Assembly: GCF_002592005.1 (NCBI RefSeq)
Contig: NZ_NVQF01000037.1
Coordinates: 1 to 56,597, forward strand
Length of the DNA stretch: 56,597 bases
Reading direction: 5' to 3'
From: Mycolicibacterium palauense
GTDB lineage: Bacteria; Actinomycetota; Actinomycetes; Mycobacteriales; Mycobacteriaceae
Below are positions 18,012 to 26,513 of the stretch, in pieces. Under the pieces are notes generated by a model. That model saw only the letters and a program-made list of their open reading frames with translations, was not told where the DNA came from and did no database searches. Position 1 is the first letter of the stretch; every line of letters starts with the position of its first letter. The position numbers and the translations under genes were made by a program.

Positions 18012-19214
18012 CTATCGCTCTTGGTTGATCTCGCTCGGGAGCGCTGGTCGTACCGCGAGGGCGACACGCAGCGAGAGGTCCTCGGGGTCGATCGGTTGTC
18101 CCAGAATCTCCTCGATGCGTCGTATGCGTTGGGTCACGGTGTTGGCGTGTAGCCCCAGTCTGCGGCCACACCGTGACGGACTGCCCGAGGTCTCCAAGAA
18201 GTGCTGCAAGGTAGCCAACATCCGGTCACGGCTCTCGTGCTGCAAAAGAGGGCCCAGCCGGTCGTCCACGAAACGCCGCGCCAGATCATCACGCTGGGAG
18301 ACGAGTATCTCAACTGCCACATCCGGGAAGCAGGCGTGCTTATTCGCCGGCGGAGCCACTCGGGCACTCAATAGCGCCTCGTCGTGGGTGTGTCGAAAAC
18401 CCTCGATCCCGGTCCGAGGAGCGCCGAAGGCTACGCCCACGCCGGACGGAAGTTCGAGGTCACGCAGGCGGTCATACGCCGACGGAGAGATTGGCGTGAA
18501 CCACCCGTGTACACCCGCCACTCCAGCTGGCACGGCGAGTTGCTGTCGGGCCAGGGCCGCGATGCGGCGGCGCACCGGCTCGCCCACTTCCCCGGCACCG
18601 CTATCGGACACCGACCATGCGACGTACCCGATGTGGGTGTCGTCGGCGCGGTAGCCAAGAGTGTCCAGCAGGTTTGTCGCGTCGGCCGAACCAGCGAGGA
18701 CCCCCTTGACGATCTCGCCGCGTCGCGAGTCGCGTTCCTGCATCACTGAAATGCGGACCTGGTTGAAGGCGACGACCGTCGCACTCGTCATGGCTTGCAT
18801 GTACTCGAACATGCGGATCGAACTCGCCTCCAGCTCATCCGCGTGCGACGCATACGGAAGCGAAGACTCCCGCAGGAAACGCGTGTAACCGCGCCAAATG
18901 CTGGCGTGCCCTATCTCATAGGACCGAAGAATTCCCAATAGCGAAGCGTCGGCCAGCGCCATGTACTCCACAAACTCGCGGGCGGCGCTCGGAAGGGTCA
19001 CAGCCCGGTGCGGTTCGCCGAGGAAACTCGCCCGAAGAACAGCGAAGTGCGAGACGACAGACGAGCGAAGCACATCTCGTGCCCCCGGAGGGCTGCTGTG
19101 CAGCGCGGGAACCTGAGACCAGAGTTCGTCGGCGAGGTCGGCGAAACCCTCCACACCGACTTCGTCGAGCCAGTCGACGAAGGGAGGCGACGCAAGTCCC
19201 GAGTCGTTCGCCAT
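18012..19214 (-). CDS. PucR-type transcriptional regulator of the catabolic island
   Basis: This 400-residue regulator carries the PucR C-terminal helix-turn-helix (HTH_30): LATLQHFLETSGSPSRCGRRLGLHANTVTQRIRRIEEILGQPI at residues ~333-376, preceded by a GGDEF-like/CdaR middle (~165-290). The N-terminal ~150 residues are helical (REFVEYMALADASLLGILRSYEIGHASIWRGY), as in many actinobacterial PucR sensors. It is transcribed away from the NodB-hydrolase/ligase operon across a 134-base intergenic region with a GTGTGATCACAC palindrome, so it is the obvious regulator of that operon. The ligand is unknown. GC content is lower than in the surrounding backbone. Confidence 0.88.
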   Translation of the reverse strand: MANDSGLASPPFVDWLDEVGVEGFADLADELWSQVPALHSSPPGARDVLRSSVVSHFAVLRASFLGEPHRAVTLPSAAREFVEYMALADASLLGILRSYEIGHASIWRGYTRFLRESSLPYASHADELEASSIRMFEYMQAMTSATVVAFNQVRISVMQERDSRRGEIVKGVLAGSADATNLLDTLGYRADDTHIGYVAWSVSDSGAGEVGEPVRRRIAALARQQLAVPAGVAGVHGWFTPISPSAYDRLRDLELPSGVGVAFGAPRTGIEGFRHTHDEALLSARVAPPANKHACFPDVAVEILVSQRDDLARRFVDDRLGPLLQHESRDRMLATLQHFLETSGSPSRCGRRLGLHANTVTQRIRRIEEILGQPIDPEDLSLRVALAVRPALPSEINQER

Positions 19215-19249
19215 GACCAGAGCCTATAGACCACCGGCAAGGGATATGA

Positions 19250-19261
19250 GTGTGATCACAC
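19250..19261. promoter_or_regulatory. Palindromic operator candidate in the pucR/operon intergenic region
   Basis: GTGTGATCACAC is a perfect 12-base palindrome 36 bases upstream of the pucR-type start and 88 bases before the operon. It contains TGTGA and TCACA halves like a CRP site but with no spacer, so a CRP site is unlikely. PucR binding is an inference from position. Confidence 0.5.
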
Positions 19262-19348
19262 CACATAGAAAAATGTCACTTGAGCACATCGACTCCAGAA
19301 TGTGGCGCAAATCATGCTTGCTCTGCCCACCGACGTAAGGAGTCCGCA

Positions 19349-20323
19349 ATGAATCACTCGATTGACCCGCTCGCCGGATTGCGCGTCGCCGTGACCATCG
19401 ACGACCAGTTCCAGTGGACGGGCATTCCCTTTCCCGCCGGGCACGGACCGAAGTCCGTCAGTCAGGCAATGATCGAGGCCTTCGCCCATCACAACGTTCC
19501 CGAGGTATACGCGTTCAACAGCACCGCACCCACTGATGACGACCCCAACATCCTGAAGATCCTCGACGACTGGTGCGCCGCCGGTCACCATGTCGGAAAC
19601 CACACGCATCAGCACATCAGCCTCAACTGGATCGACGCCGACACCTACCTCGGTGATGTCGACAAGAGTGAAAAGATCCTCAGTCCGTGGCTGGAGCAGG
19701 CACCGTCGCGCTACTTCCGCTACGCCTTCGCGATGGAAGGCGACACCCTAGAGAAGACCCGCCAGGTTCAGACCCACCTCACCCGCACCGGCTATCTGTC
19801 GTCACCGGTCACGCTGTGGTTCTACGACGCCCAATTCGCCGTCGCCTACCAACGCGCACTGGCACTGGCCGACGTTGACGCCCAGAAGTGGCTCGAAGAC
19901 ACGCTGGTGCGCACAGCCGTCGCTCAGGTCCGGGAGCAGGCCGCCGCAGCTGCCGGCGCGCTCGGGCGCTCACCCGCCCACATTCTGCTGATCCACGGCA
20001 CCACGATCGCCGGAGTGACTGTCGACCGCATACTCGCAGAGCTGGCCGGGTTGGGCGTGCAGTTCATCACCTCCGAAGAAGCCATGCGCGACCCCGCCAA
20101 CGCCATCGGATCGCCCCTCACAACGCGCCAGTTCCGCAACTCCTCGCAAAAGTGGGCCGAGTTCGCCGGCGTCGAGGTCAAGGACACGCCACCAGCAGTC
20201 CTCGCCGAGGTCGAGGATGTGGCGGTGCTCGACGGCCAGAGTTGGAACGAAGTGCTGGGAAACGCCACCGCTGAGTGGGCCAGGCGCATTCCGTTCACTC
20301 CCTCCCCGGCCGACTTCCACTGA
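19349..20323 (+). CDS. NodB-fold (polysaccharide deacetylase family) hydrolase
   Basis: The product has 324 residues. The carbohydrate-esterase-4 metal triad is intact: VTIDDQ (Asp-Asp, residues ~15-20) and GNHTHQHIS (His-x3-His, ~92-100), with the later LLIHG motif. The substrate-site motif RxPxG is altered to FRYAFAMEG. There is no signal peptide, so it acts in the cytoplasm. ATG 19349 has TAAGGAG upstream and is preferred to the ORF start at 19280. The gene is first in an operon with two CoA ligases and a crotonase, so a small amide or imide rather than cell-wall sugar is a plausible substrate (allantoinase PuuE and cyclic-imide hydrolases share this fold); that is inference. Confidence 0.82.
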   Translation: MNHSIDPLAGLRVAVTIDDQFQWTGIPFPAGHGPKSVSQAMIEAFAHHNVPEVYAFNSTAPTDDDPNILKILDDWCAAGHHVGNHTHQHISLNWIDADTYLGDVDKSEKILSPWLEQAPSRYFRYAFAMEGDTLEKTRQVQTHLTRTGYLSSPVTLWFYDAQFAVAYQRALALADVDAQKWLEDTLVRTAVAQVREQAAAAAGALGRSPAHILLIHGTTIAGVTVDRILAELAGLGVQFITSEEAMRDPANAIGSPLTTRQFRNSSQKWAEFAGVEVKDTPPAVLAEVEDVAVLDGQSWNEVLGNATAEWARRIPFTPSPADFH

Positions 20324-21880
20324 ATGGACGCGACAGTGAACCAATCCGCTCGGATCACCTGCGGACAGTACGAAAGTTCCGTCAGTGCAGCGCAGGAACG
20401 CGCGGCACGGATAGCCACCGCCCTCGACCGCGTCGGCGTCGGTCAAGGCGACCGCGTCGCCATCGTCATGCGAAACGAGGTGGCCTTCATCGAGCTCACG
20501 CTCGCGATAAGCCTCCTTGGTGCGGCGCCCGTCCCGATCAACTGGCACTGGACCGGTGACGACCTGGCGCACGCACTCGCAGACAGCAGCGCCAAAGTGG
20601 CCGTTGTTCACACCGATCTGCTGCCGAGCGTGCAGGAGCGGGCCGGGGATGACGTCATCATCGTCGAGGCCGGCGTCCCCGCTGAGGTCGTTCGGGCCTA
20701 TGGCCTCCCAACACCCGAGGTCACCGGCAAACTGCCACTGCTTCAGCAGTGGAGCACCTCGCCCGAGCCGTGGTTGCAACCGGCGTTGCCCGCCCCGATG
20801 AGCGTGATCTACACCTCGGGAACAACCGGGCGCGCCAAGGGAGTCCTACGCAATCCCATCAAGGACGAGGACCGGCCCGCCGTCGTCTCCACCGTCGCCG
20901 AACTCTTCCATCTCAAGCCCGGTGGAACCACCGTGATCCCGGCACCGCTCTACCATTCAGCGCCCAACGTGCACGCGATGTTCGCGGTGGCCATGGGAAT
21001 GAACGTTCACCTGATGACCAAGTTCGACGCCGAAGAGTTGCTTCAACTCATCGAAAGACATCGGGTCGAGACCCTGCAGGTGGTTCCCACCATGCTCAAC
21101 AGGCTTCTGCAGCTCCCCCCGCAGAAGCGTGCGGCCTACGACCTGTCGTCATTGACCGCCATCGTGCACGCCGCCGCACCGTGCCCACCGCACGTCAAAG
21201 CGGCGATCATCGATTGGCTCGGGCCGATCGTCCACGAGTACTACGGGGGTGCGGAGATCGGAGCCTTCACCGCGTGCGACTCCGGCGAGGCACTGTCCCA
21301 CCCGGGAACGGTCGGTCGACCGATTGGTGACGCGGACATACGCATCCTCGATGAACACGGTGCCGAGGTACCCGAAGGGACGGATGGACAGATTTATGGA
21401 CGCTGCTTCACCGGTTGGCCCGATTTCACCTACATCGGCGATGACGCGAAACGTCGCGCGATGGAATGTGACGGCTACCTGAGCCTGGGCGACGTCGGTC
21501 ACCTCAAGGACGGGTACCTGTATCTCAGTGATCGATTGAACGACATGGTCGTGTCCGGTGGTGTGAACATCTATCCCGCCGAGATCGAGAGCGCTCTGCT
21601 GGAGCTGGACGGCGTCGGCGACGCCGCCGTCTTCGGGATCCCAGATCCGGATTTGGGTGAGGTGATCGCTGCGTACATAGAGCCAACCCCGGGTGCGGAC
21701 CTCGACGCTGAGGACATCCGCGCGCACGTCGCAGCACGCCTAGCTCGCTACAAAGTCCCACGGGAAGTGGTCGTGGTCGACTCTCTACCGCGGGAAGACA
21801 CCGGCAAACTATTCAAACGCCGGTTACGCGAGCCCTATTGGCGAGACATGGCGGAGCTGACCGCGATGGAAGCACGATGA
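20324..21880 (+). CDS. AMP-dependent acyl-CoA synthetase, first of the island
   Basis: This ANL-superfamily ligase of 518 residues activates a carboxylic acid to its CoA thioester through an acyl-adenylate. Motifs in order are VIYTSGTTGRAKGVL (P-loop, with the usual Pro before Lys changed to Ala), HEYYGGAEIGAF, SLGDVGHL, DRLNDMVVSGGVNIYPAEIE and the C-terminal lysine in DTGKLFKRRLRE. ATG follows the hydrolase stop with no gap (TGA-ATG) and the stop overlaps the crotonase start (ATGA). The acid is unknown; the sequence type fits mid-size, aryl or terpenoid acids rather than acetate. Confidence 0.9.
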   Translation: MDATVNQSARITCGQYESSVSAAQERAARIATALDRVGVGQGDRVAIVMRNEVAFIELTLAISLLGAAPVPINWHWTGDDLAHALADSSAKVAVVHTDLLPSVQERAGDDVIIVEAGVPAEVVRAYGLPTPEVTGKLPLLQQWSTSPEPWLQPALPAPMSVIYTSGTTGRAKGVLRNPIKDEDRPAVVSTVAELFHLKPGGTTVIPAPLYHSAPNVHAMFAVAMGMNVHLMTKFDAEELLQLIERHRVETLQVVPTMLNRLLQLPPQKRAAYDLSSLTAIVHAAAPCPPHVKAAIIDWLGPIVHEYYGGAEIGAFTACDSGEALSHPGTVGRPIGDADIRILDEHGAEVPEGTDGQIYGRCFTGWPDFTYIGDDAKRRAMECDGYLSLGDVGHLKDGYLYLSDRLNDMVVSGGVNIYPAEIESALLELDGVGDAAVFGIPDPDLGEVIAAYIEPTPGADLDAEDIRAHVAARLARYKVPREVVVVDSLPREDTGKLFKRRLREPYWRDMAELTAMEAR

Positions 21881-22737
21881 CATCCCTCGTTCGCCGGGAA
21901 ACCCCGGCACCCGGGGTCGCCCGACTCGCCCTCAATCGTCCCGAGCGACGAAATGCCCAAAATCCGCAGATGCTCTATGACCTCGACGCTGAGTTCGTAA
22001 GCGCCGCAGCAGACGACGGCGTGAAAGTCATCATTCTGGCCGGGACCGGGCCCGACTTCTCGTCCGGACACGACGTCAGCGAACGTGACTCGCCGATCCC
22101 AGGAGATCCCGTCGCGACACTCGGTGCCGGCCTGACGACGCCGGGAATAGAGGGTCGGCATGCCTTCGAATGCGAGGCCTATCTTGGTCTGTGTCGGCGA
22201 TGGCGTGATCTGCCAAAACCGACGATTGGGCAAGCCCATGGCCGCGCCATCGCCGGCGGGCTCATGCTGCTGTGGCCGATGGATCTGATAGTCGCGGGCG
22301 AGACGGCAACATTTGCCGATCCCGTCGTCGCCTTTGGTCTCAATGGGGCGGAGTATTTCTCCCACATGTGGGAGGTCGGACCGCGTAAGGCCAAGGAGAT
22401 GCTGTTCACCGGTGCCGCGCTGACGGCACAAGAGGCCCACGAGCGCGGCATGGTCAACCACGTTGTTCCAGACGGACAACTTGACCAGTTCACCGTGGAC
22501 CTCGCGACGCGCATAGCCGATATGCCGGCCTACGGCCTGCGGCTCGCCAAAGCGAGCATCAATGCCGCACTCGATGCCCAGGGCTACGGAGTGGCCATCG
22601 ATGCCGCGTTCGCCCAGCACATGTTGGGACACGCCAACAACTTGGCCAAACACGGCGACATCATCGACCCCGCTGGTGTCGAGGCAATCCGTGGACTTGC
22701 ACGCCGCAGCCAGAACCGACGCTCCTCTGGCGAGTAG
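21877..22737 (+). CDS. Crotonase-superfamily enzyme lacking both hydratase glutamates
   Basis: This 286-residue crotonase-fold protein has the oxyanion-hole stretch GTGPDFSSGHDVSERD and GRAIAGGLMLLWPMDLIVAGETATFADP. By hand alignment to rat enoyl-CoA hydratase, Glu144 (GGGCEL) corresponds to Met and Glu164 (QPEIL) to Val; the following block is GLNGAEYFSHMWEVG. Ordinary syn-hydration is therefore doubtful, and hydrolase, decarboxylase or ring-opening chemistry is possible. ATG 21877 overlaps the ligase stop; the ORF start at 21838 is inside that gene. It lies in the middle of the island operon. Confidence 0.88.
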   Translation: MTSLVRRETPAPGVARLALNRPERRNAQNPQMLYDLDAEFVSAAADDGVKVIILAGTGPDFSSGHDVSERDSPIPGDPVATLGAGLTTPGIEGRHAFECEAYLGLCRRWRDLPKPTIGQAHGRAIAGGLMLLWPMDLIVAGETATFADPVVAFGLNGAEYFSHMWEVGPRKAKEMLFTGAALTAQEAHERGMVNHVVPDGQLDQFTVDLATRIADMPAYGLRLAKASINAALDAQGYGVAIDAAFAQHMLGHANNLAKHGDIIDPAGVEAIRGLARRSQNRRSSGE

Positions 22738-22827
22738 CGACTGGACTCGCACCCCGGCTCGCTCAACCCAACCACCTCACGAGACACCCCAACAACGTCT
22801 CGCAAAACACATCCACCAGGAGAGCCT

Positions 22828-24465
22828 GTGCCGAATCCCTCTGCCGCCATGTTTGATATCGATCCCGGTAACAGAGCAGGGTCAATACCCGATCAGCTCG
22901 AACAGTGGCTGACCCGATACGGCTCGCCGAGCGCGAACGCCACCGAGCTGCTTCTTGACCAGCACAACCCGGCTGCCACTGCATTCATCGAGCTGCACCT
23001 TGATGGCGACTCGCTGATGGCAGAACATCTGGCCTATGGTGATCTTGGCGACCGGTCCAAACGTCTGGCATCTGCGCTGGCGGCGAGGGGAGTCGGCCGC
23101 GGAGACGCCGTCGGCGTGCTCATGGGTAAGCGCAGCGAGCTGGTCGTCACGCTCCTGGCGATCTTCCGGCTCGGAGCTGTACACCTGCCGTTGTTCACCG
23201 CATTCTCGACTCCGGCAATCGATATCCGACTCCGCGCGGGGAAAGCAAGAGTCGTTGTTACCGAGCCAACGCAGGCGCTCAAGCTGACGGGCATCGACGG
23301 ACTCACCACGATCGTCGCTGGGGAACAGTTCGACTCCCTCGTGGCGGAGAACGAGCCCATGACAGAGTCGGTGACGGTCGGCGGTGACGGAGCGCTGATC
23401 CTATTGTTCACCAGCGGTACCACTGGCTCACCCAAAGGAGTGGTGGTGCCGGTGCGTGCGCTGGCCTCGATCGTCAGCTACATGCGTTGGGGACTCGACG
23501 TCGCTGACACCGACGTGTTCTGGAATGCCGCCGATCCAGGGTGGGCCTACGGACTGTATTACGGCATCGTCGGACCGCTGGCCATCGGAGTGCCGAATTA
23601 TCTGCTGCGTGAGCAGTTTTCCGCCTCACTTACCACCCGAGTTCTCGTTGAACTCAACGTCACCAACTTCACCGCAGCTCCCACTGTGTACCGGGCACTC
23701 TGCAAAGAGCGGACCGACGTCGACGGCGTTTCGCTGCGGTGCGCGTCATCTGCCGGAGAGCCGTTGACGGCGGACGTGACGCAGTGGGCTGAGCAGGTGC
23801 TGGGCACTGAGGTGCGCGATCAGTACGGACAGACTGAACTGGGCATGGTGGTGAACAACCATTGGGCAGATGGGCTACGCCGTCCGCTGACTCCCGGCTC
23901 GATGGGCCAGTCAATGCCTGGCTTCACCATGGGCGTTGTCGACGGTCGGATCGCAGTCAATGTGCCGGAAAGCCCGTCGATGTGGTTCAGTGGTTACCTC
24001 GACGCGCCCGAGCAGACGGCTGCTCGTTTCGTCGATGACGGACGGTGGTATCTGACCGGCGACACCGGGAGTATCGATGACGCCGGCAATTTCTACTTCT
24101 CCGCACGCGACGACGACGTGATCATCATGGCCGGCTATCGCATTGGCCCGTTTGAAGTCGAGAGCGTTTTGACCACCCATCCGTCGGTCGCGGAAGTTGC
24201 GGTGGTCGGGCGACGGGACGAGCTTCGCGGTGAGGTCCTCGAAGCATTCGTTGTACTCAACGATACGTCCGTGGACACGGAAGCGTTGAAAGCTGAACTG
24301 CAACAACTAGTTAAGAATCAGTTTGCAGCACATGCCTATCCACGCGATGTGCACTTCGTCGCCGCGCTGCCGAAAACGCCGAGCGGCAAGATTCAACGTT
24401 TCGTCTTGCGTCAGCAGATGGATGTTCAGCAAAGCGGCCATAGAGCTCCGACCGAAGGTCGGTAA
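22828..24465 (+). CDS. AMP-dependent acyl-CoA synthetase, second of the island
   Basis: A 545-residue ANL ligase with a complete motif set: ILLFTSGTTGSPKGVVVP, DQYGQTELGMVVNNH, WYLTGDTGSIDDAGNF, DDDVIIMAGYRIGPFEVE and KTPSGKIQRFVLR with the catalytic lysine. The overall form, with FWNAADPGWAYGLYYGIVGPL, resembles medium-chain or acetyl-CoA-synthetase-like ligases, unlike the first island ligase. The GTG start has CAGGAG upstream after a 90-base gap from the crotonase, the only real gap in the first four genes. Two ligases of different types suggest that the pathway yields two acids. Confidence 0.9.
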   Translation: MPNPSAAMFDIDPGNRAGSIPDQLEQWLTRYGSPSANATELLLDQHNPAATAFIELHLDGDSLMAEHLAYGDLGDRSKRLASALAARGVGRGDAVGVLMGKRSELVVTLLAIFRLGAVHLPLFTAFSTPAIDIRLRAGKARVVVTEPTQALKLTGIDGLTTIVAGEQFDSLVAENEPMTESVTVGGDGALILLFTSGTTGSPKGVVVPVRALASIVSYMRWGLDVADTDVFWNAADPGWAYGLYYGIVGPLAIGVPNYLLREQFSASLTTRVLVELNVTNFTAAPTVYRALCKERTDVDGVSLRCASSAGEPLTADVTQWAEQVLGTEVRDQYGQTELGMVVNNHWADGLRRPLTPGSMGQSMPGFTMGVVDGRIAVNVPESPSMWFSGYLDAPEQTAARFVDDGRWYLTGDTGSIDDAGNFYFSARDDDVIIMAGYRIGPFEVESVLTTHPSVAEVAVVGRRDELRGEVLEAFVVLNDTSVDTEALKAELQQLVKNQFAAHAYPRDVHFVAALPKTPSGKIQRFVLRQQMDVQQSGHRAPTEGR

Positions 24466-24741
24466 CACCGCCTGCGGTTTTCGAGGTTGCGGTCTAACCG
24501 CAGCCCAGCCGCCCAAACGGCGACGCATCCCAGGGCACACACGCGCAAAACTGACCGATGCTCTCCCGCTTCAGCTACAGACCTCGAGTATGACTACGCC
24601 CGTTCTAGAGCACGTCCCAAACCTCACGCGAGAGCCGAGTTCCGCGCGACCGTGAGCAGGCACAGCCTCACACTCCTTCCCGCCCTCCTGCCAATCAAGC
24701 AGGCATCTGAGGCGCTACGTCCAAACCCACACGAAAGGCTG

Positions 24742-26127
24742 GTGACTCTGGTGAAGCACCTTGGAGTCGAGCAAATTTCTCGAACATCGCACCAACGAAC
24801 GTCTTGGCTGGCGACCTTTCTGGCCGCCTTTGCCTTAATTGTCCCTGTCGCACAGAATATCCCCGTCGCACATGCCGACGAGAGTCGATACGAGCAATTC
24901 TATACCCCTCCTGACCCGCTTCCGGATGGCCAGAATGGCGACCTGATCCGCACAGAGCCTACACGTTTGGTACTCGAGCCTTCTGGACAGCTCGGCACAT
25001 TTCTCGGTATCGGGACCCGAATCATGTACCGCAGTAGTGATGCACAGGGTAAACCCGTCGCAGTGACCGGCACGTACATCGAGCCGGACAACCCGTGGCC
25101 GGGCAAGGGTGCGCGTCCGCTAATTGCTTACGCGACAATCCCTTACGGGATGGGTGAGCAATGCGCACCATCGCGGATGTTCAATCAGGGCATCCACGCA
25201 TCCCTGCAAACGGGCTTCGACCTGATGTTCAACGTCGAAGAGGGGTGGATCGCGACGCTACTTGCCCGCGGATTCGCCATAGTTGTCACCGACGGCGTCG
25301 GGGCGGGTGTGCACGGCTCGATGTCACCGCAATTGTTGAACCGCGTCGCCGGCGGCACCGCATTGATCGATGCCGCCCGCGCGGCGATGAAACTGCCGGG
25401 AACGTCCCTGGACCCGCATGGTCCAGTCGCATTCTGGGGATGGCTTTCCGGCGGTCACGCCGCGTTGTCGGCCGCCGAGCTGGCGGGATCATACGGACCA
25501 GAACTCGACGTGGTTGGCACTTATGCGGCTTCTGCACCTACCGATTTGGCGACCGTTCTGGCTCCCATGGACGGAAATTACCTTGCAGGAGCAACCGGCT
25601 ACGTCTTGCGCGGCATCTTCGCGTCCTATCCAGAACTGGAACAGCCAATCCGAGACACCTTGACCCCACGCGGTCGGGAGATGCTCGACAACACCGGACG
25701 CCAGTGCCTGCTGCAAACCGGAATCGACTACATGTTCCGCCATTTCGACGGCTGGTTCAAGAACAACATCTACGAGGCCGTTGCCGTCGATCCGTTCAAG
25801 AGTCTGCTTGCCGCGCAACGTATCGGCAACCTCAAACCATCCGGTCCGGTCTACTTCGAGCACAATCGTTGGGATCCCTTCGCTCCGTACATGTCAGTGC
25901 GTCAAACCGCCGCGGACTGGTGCGCGAAAGGTGCCGACGTGACCCTCTGGACCAACGAACAACCTCCGTTATTCAACAAACTCGATGTCAACTCACTGCT
26001 ATCGCCGTTTGTCGACGGTGAACGAAGCATGAGCTGGCTGACCGACCGGTTCAACCACGTAGCGACGACACCCAACTGCCACGAGATCGAAGCACCGCCT
26101 CTGGACGAAGAAAGCCACACGCCATGA
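24742..26127 (+). CDS. Exported PF03583-type lipase with altered nucleophile elbow
   Basis: This secreted alpha/beta hydrolase of about 461 residues has an N-terminal signal peptide (hydrophobic WLATFLAAFALIVPVAQNIPV, cleavage after AHA). The secretory-lipase family is indicated by GVGAGVHGSMSPQLLNRVAGGTALIDAARAA and the C-terminal EHNRWDPFAPYMSVRQTAADWCAKGADVTLWT. The usual nucleophile G-Y-S-Q-G-G reads G-W-L-S-G-G here, so Ser is replaced by Leu and the only nearby Ser is one place later. GTG 24742 follows AAAGG; the 85-residue upstream extension is unlikely. A 276-base gap separates it from the second ligase and holds nothing recognisable except its presumed promoter. Confidence 0.85.
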   Translation: MTLVKHLGVEQISRTSHQRTSWLATFLAAFALIVPVAQNIPVAHADESRYEQFYTPPDPLPDGQNGDLIRTEPTRLVLEPSGQLGTFLGIGTRIMYRSSDAQGKPVAVTGTYIEPDNPWPGKGARPLIAYATIPYGMGEQCAPSRMFNQGIHASLQTGFDLMFNVEEGWIATLLARGFAIVVTDGVGAGVHGSMSPQLLNRVAGGTALIDAARAAMKLPGTSLDPHGPVAFWGWLSGGHAALSAAELAGSYGPELDVVGTYAASAPTDLATVLAPMDGNYLAGATGYVLRGIFASYPELEQPIRDTLTPRGREMLDNTGRQCLLQTGIDYMFRHFDGWFKNNIYEAVAVDPFKSLLAAQRIGNLKPSGPVYFEHNRWDPFAPYMSVRQTAADWCAKGADVTLWTNEQPPLFNKLDVNSLLSPFVDGERSMSWLTDRFNHVATTPNCHEIEAPPLDEESHTP

Positions 26128-26267
26128 CGCTGCAACACAGCACTGCCGGTTGTGGGGTCTGCCGCGCGGACGAGTTGGCTCCCCCAGCGTGGGCAGGCTG
26201 GAAGATGGTCGGTGCCTCCGGGGCTGTGTTCGCGACACCGCTGCAGTCTCGGCGGCTGTCGGGCTGA
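26124..26267 (+). CDS. Possible 47-residue ORF coupled to the lipase
   Basis: The ATG overlaps the lipase stop (ATGA), which argues for translation. The product starts MTLQHSTAGCGVCRADELAP and has a CGVC pair that could bind metal or be redox active, then a weakly hydrophobic middle. No family is recognised. It may equally be chance sequence at the right edge of the island. Confidence 0.35.
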   Translation: MTLQHSTAGCGVCRADELAPPAWAGWKMVGASGAVFATPLQSRRLSG

Positions 26268-26344
26268 CACCCAACACTAGGCCCGGCCGGGCTGGTCACG
26301 CCCCTGCCCTTTCGTGTCCGTGACACATCAGGTAGACCTGTCTC

Positions 26345-26491
26345 ATGAAGACTCACCTGAACTGCCCGTGCGGCGAGGCCATTGTCGGCACCGACGAGGA
26401 CGACCTGGTGGAGAAGACCCAGCAGCACCTGGCGGCCAACCATCCCGGCCACGAGTACTCCCGCGACGAAATCCTGTTCATCGCCTACTGA
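26345..26491 (+). CDS. DUF1059 small protein
   Basis: The product has 48 residues: MKTHLNCPCGEAIVG..., with EDDLVEKTQQHLAANHPGHEYSRDEILFIAY. The CPCG knuckle and the helix with H-x3-HP-x2-H look like a small zinc-binding fold and fit DUF1059, a family found across actinobacteria with unknown function. It is a stand-alone gene on the high-GC side of the island edge, convergent with the alpha/beta hydrolase. Confidence 0.8.
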   Translation: MKTHLNCPCGEAIVGTDEDDLVEKTQQHLAANHPGHEYSRDEILFIAY

Positions 26492-26513
26492 GCCGCGCCG
26501 CGCCGGTCACCCG

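Noticed and set aside
19250..19261. CRP-type site
   Set aside because: TGTGA and TCACA overlap with no spacer, whereas CRP needs six bases between.
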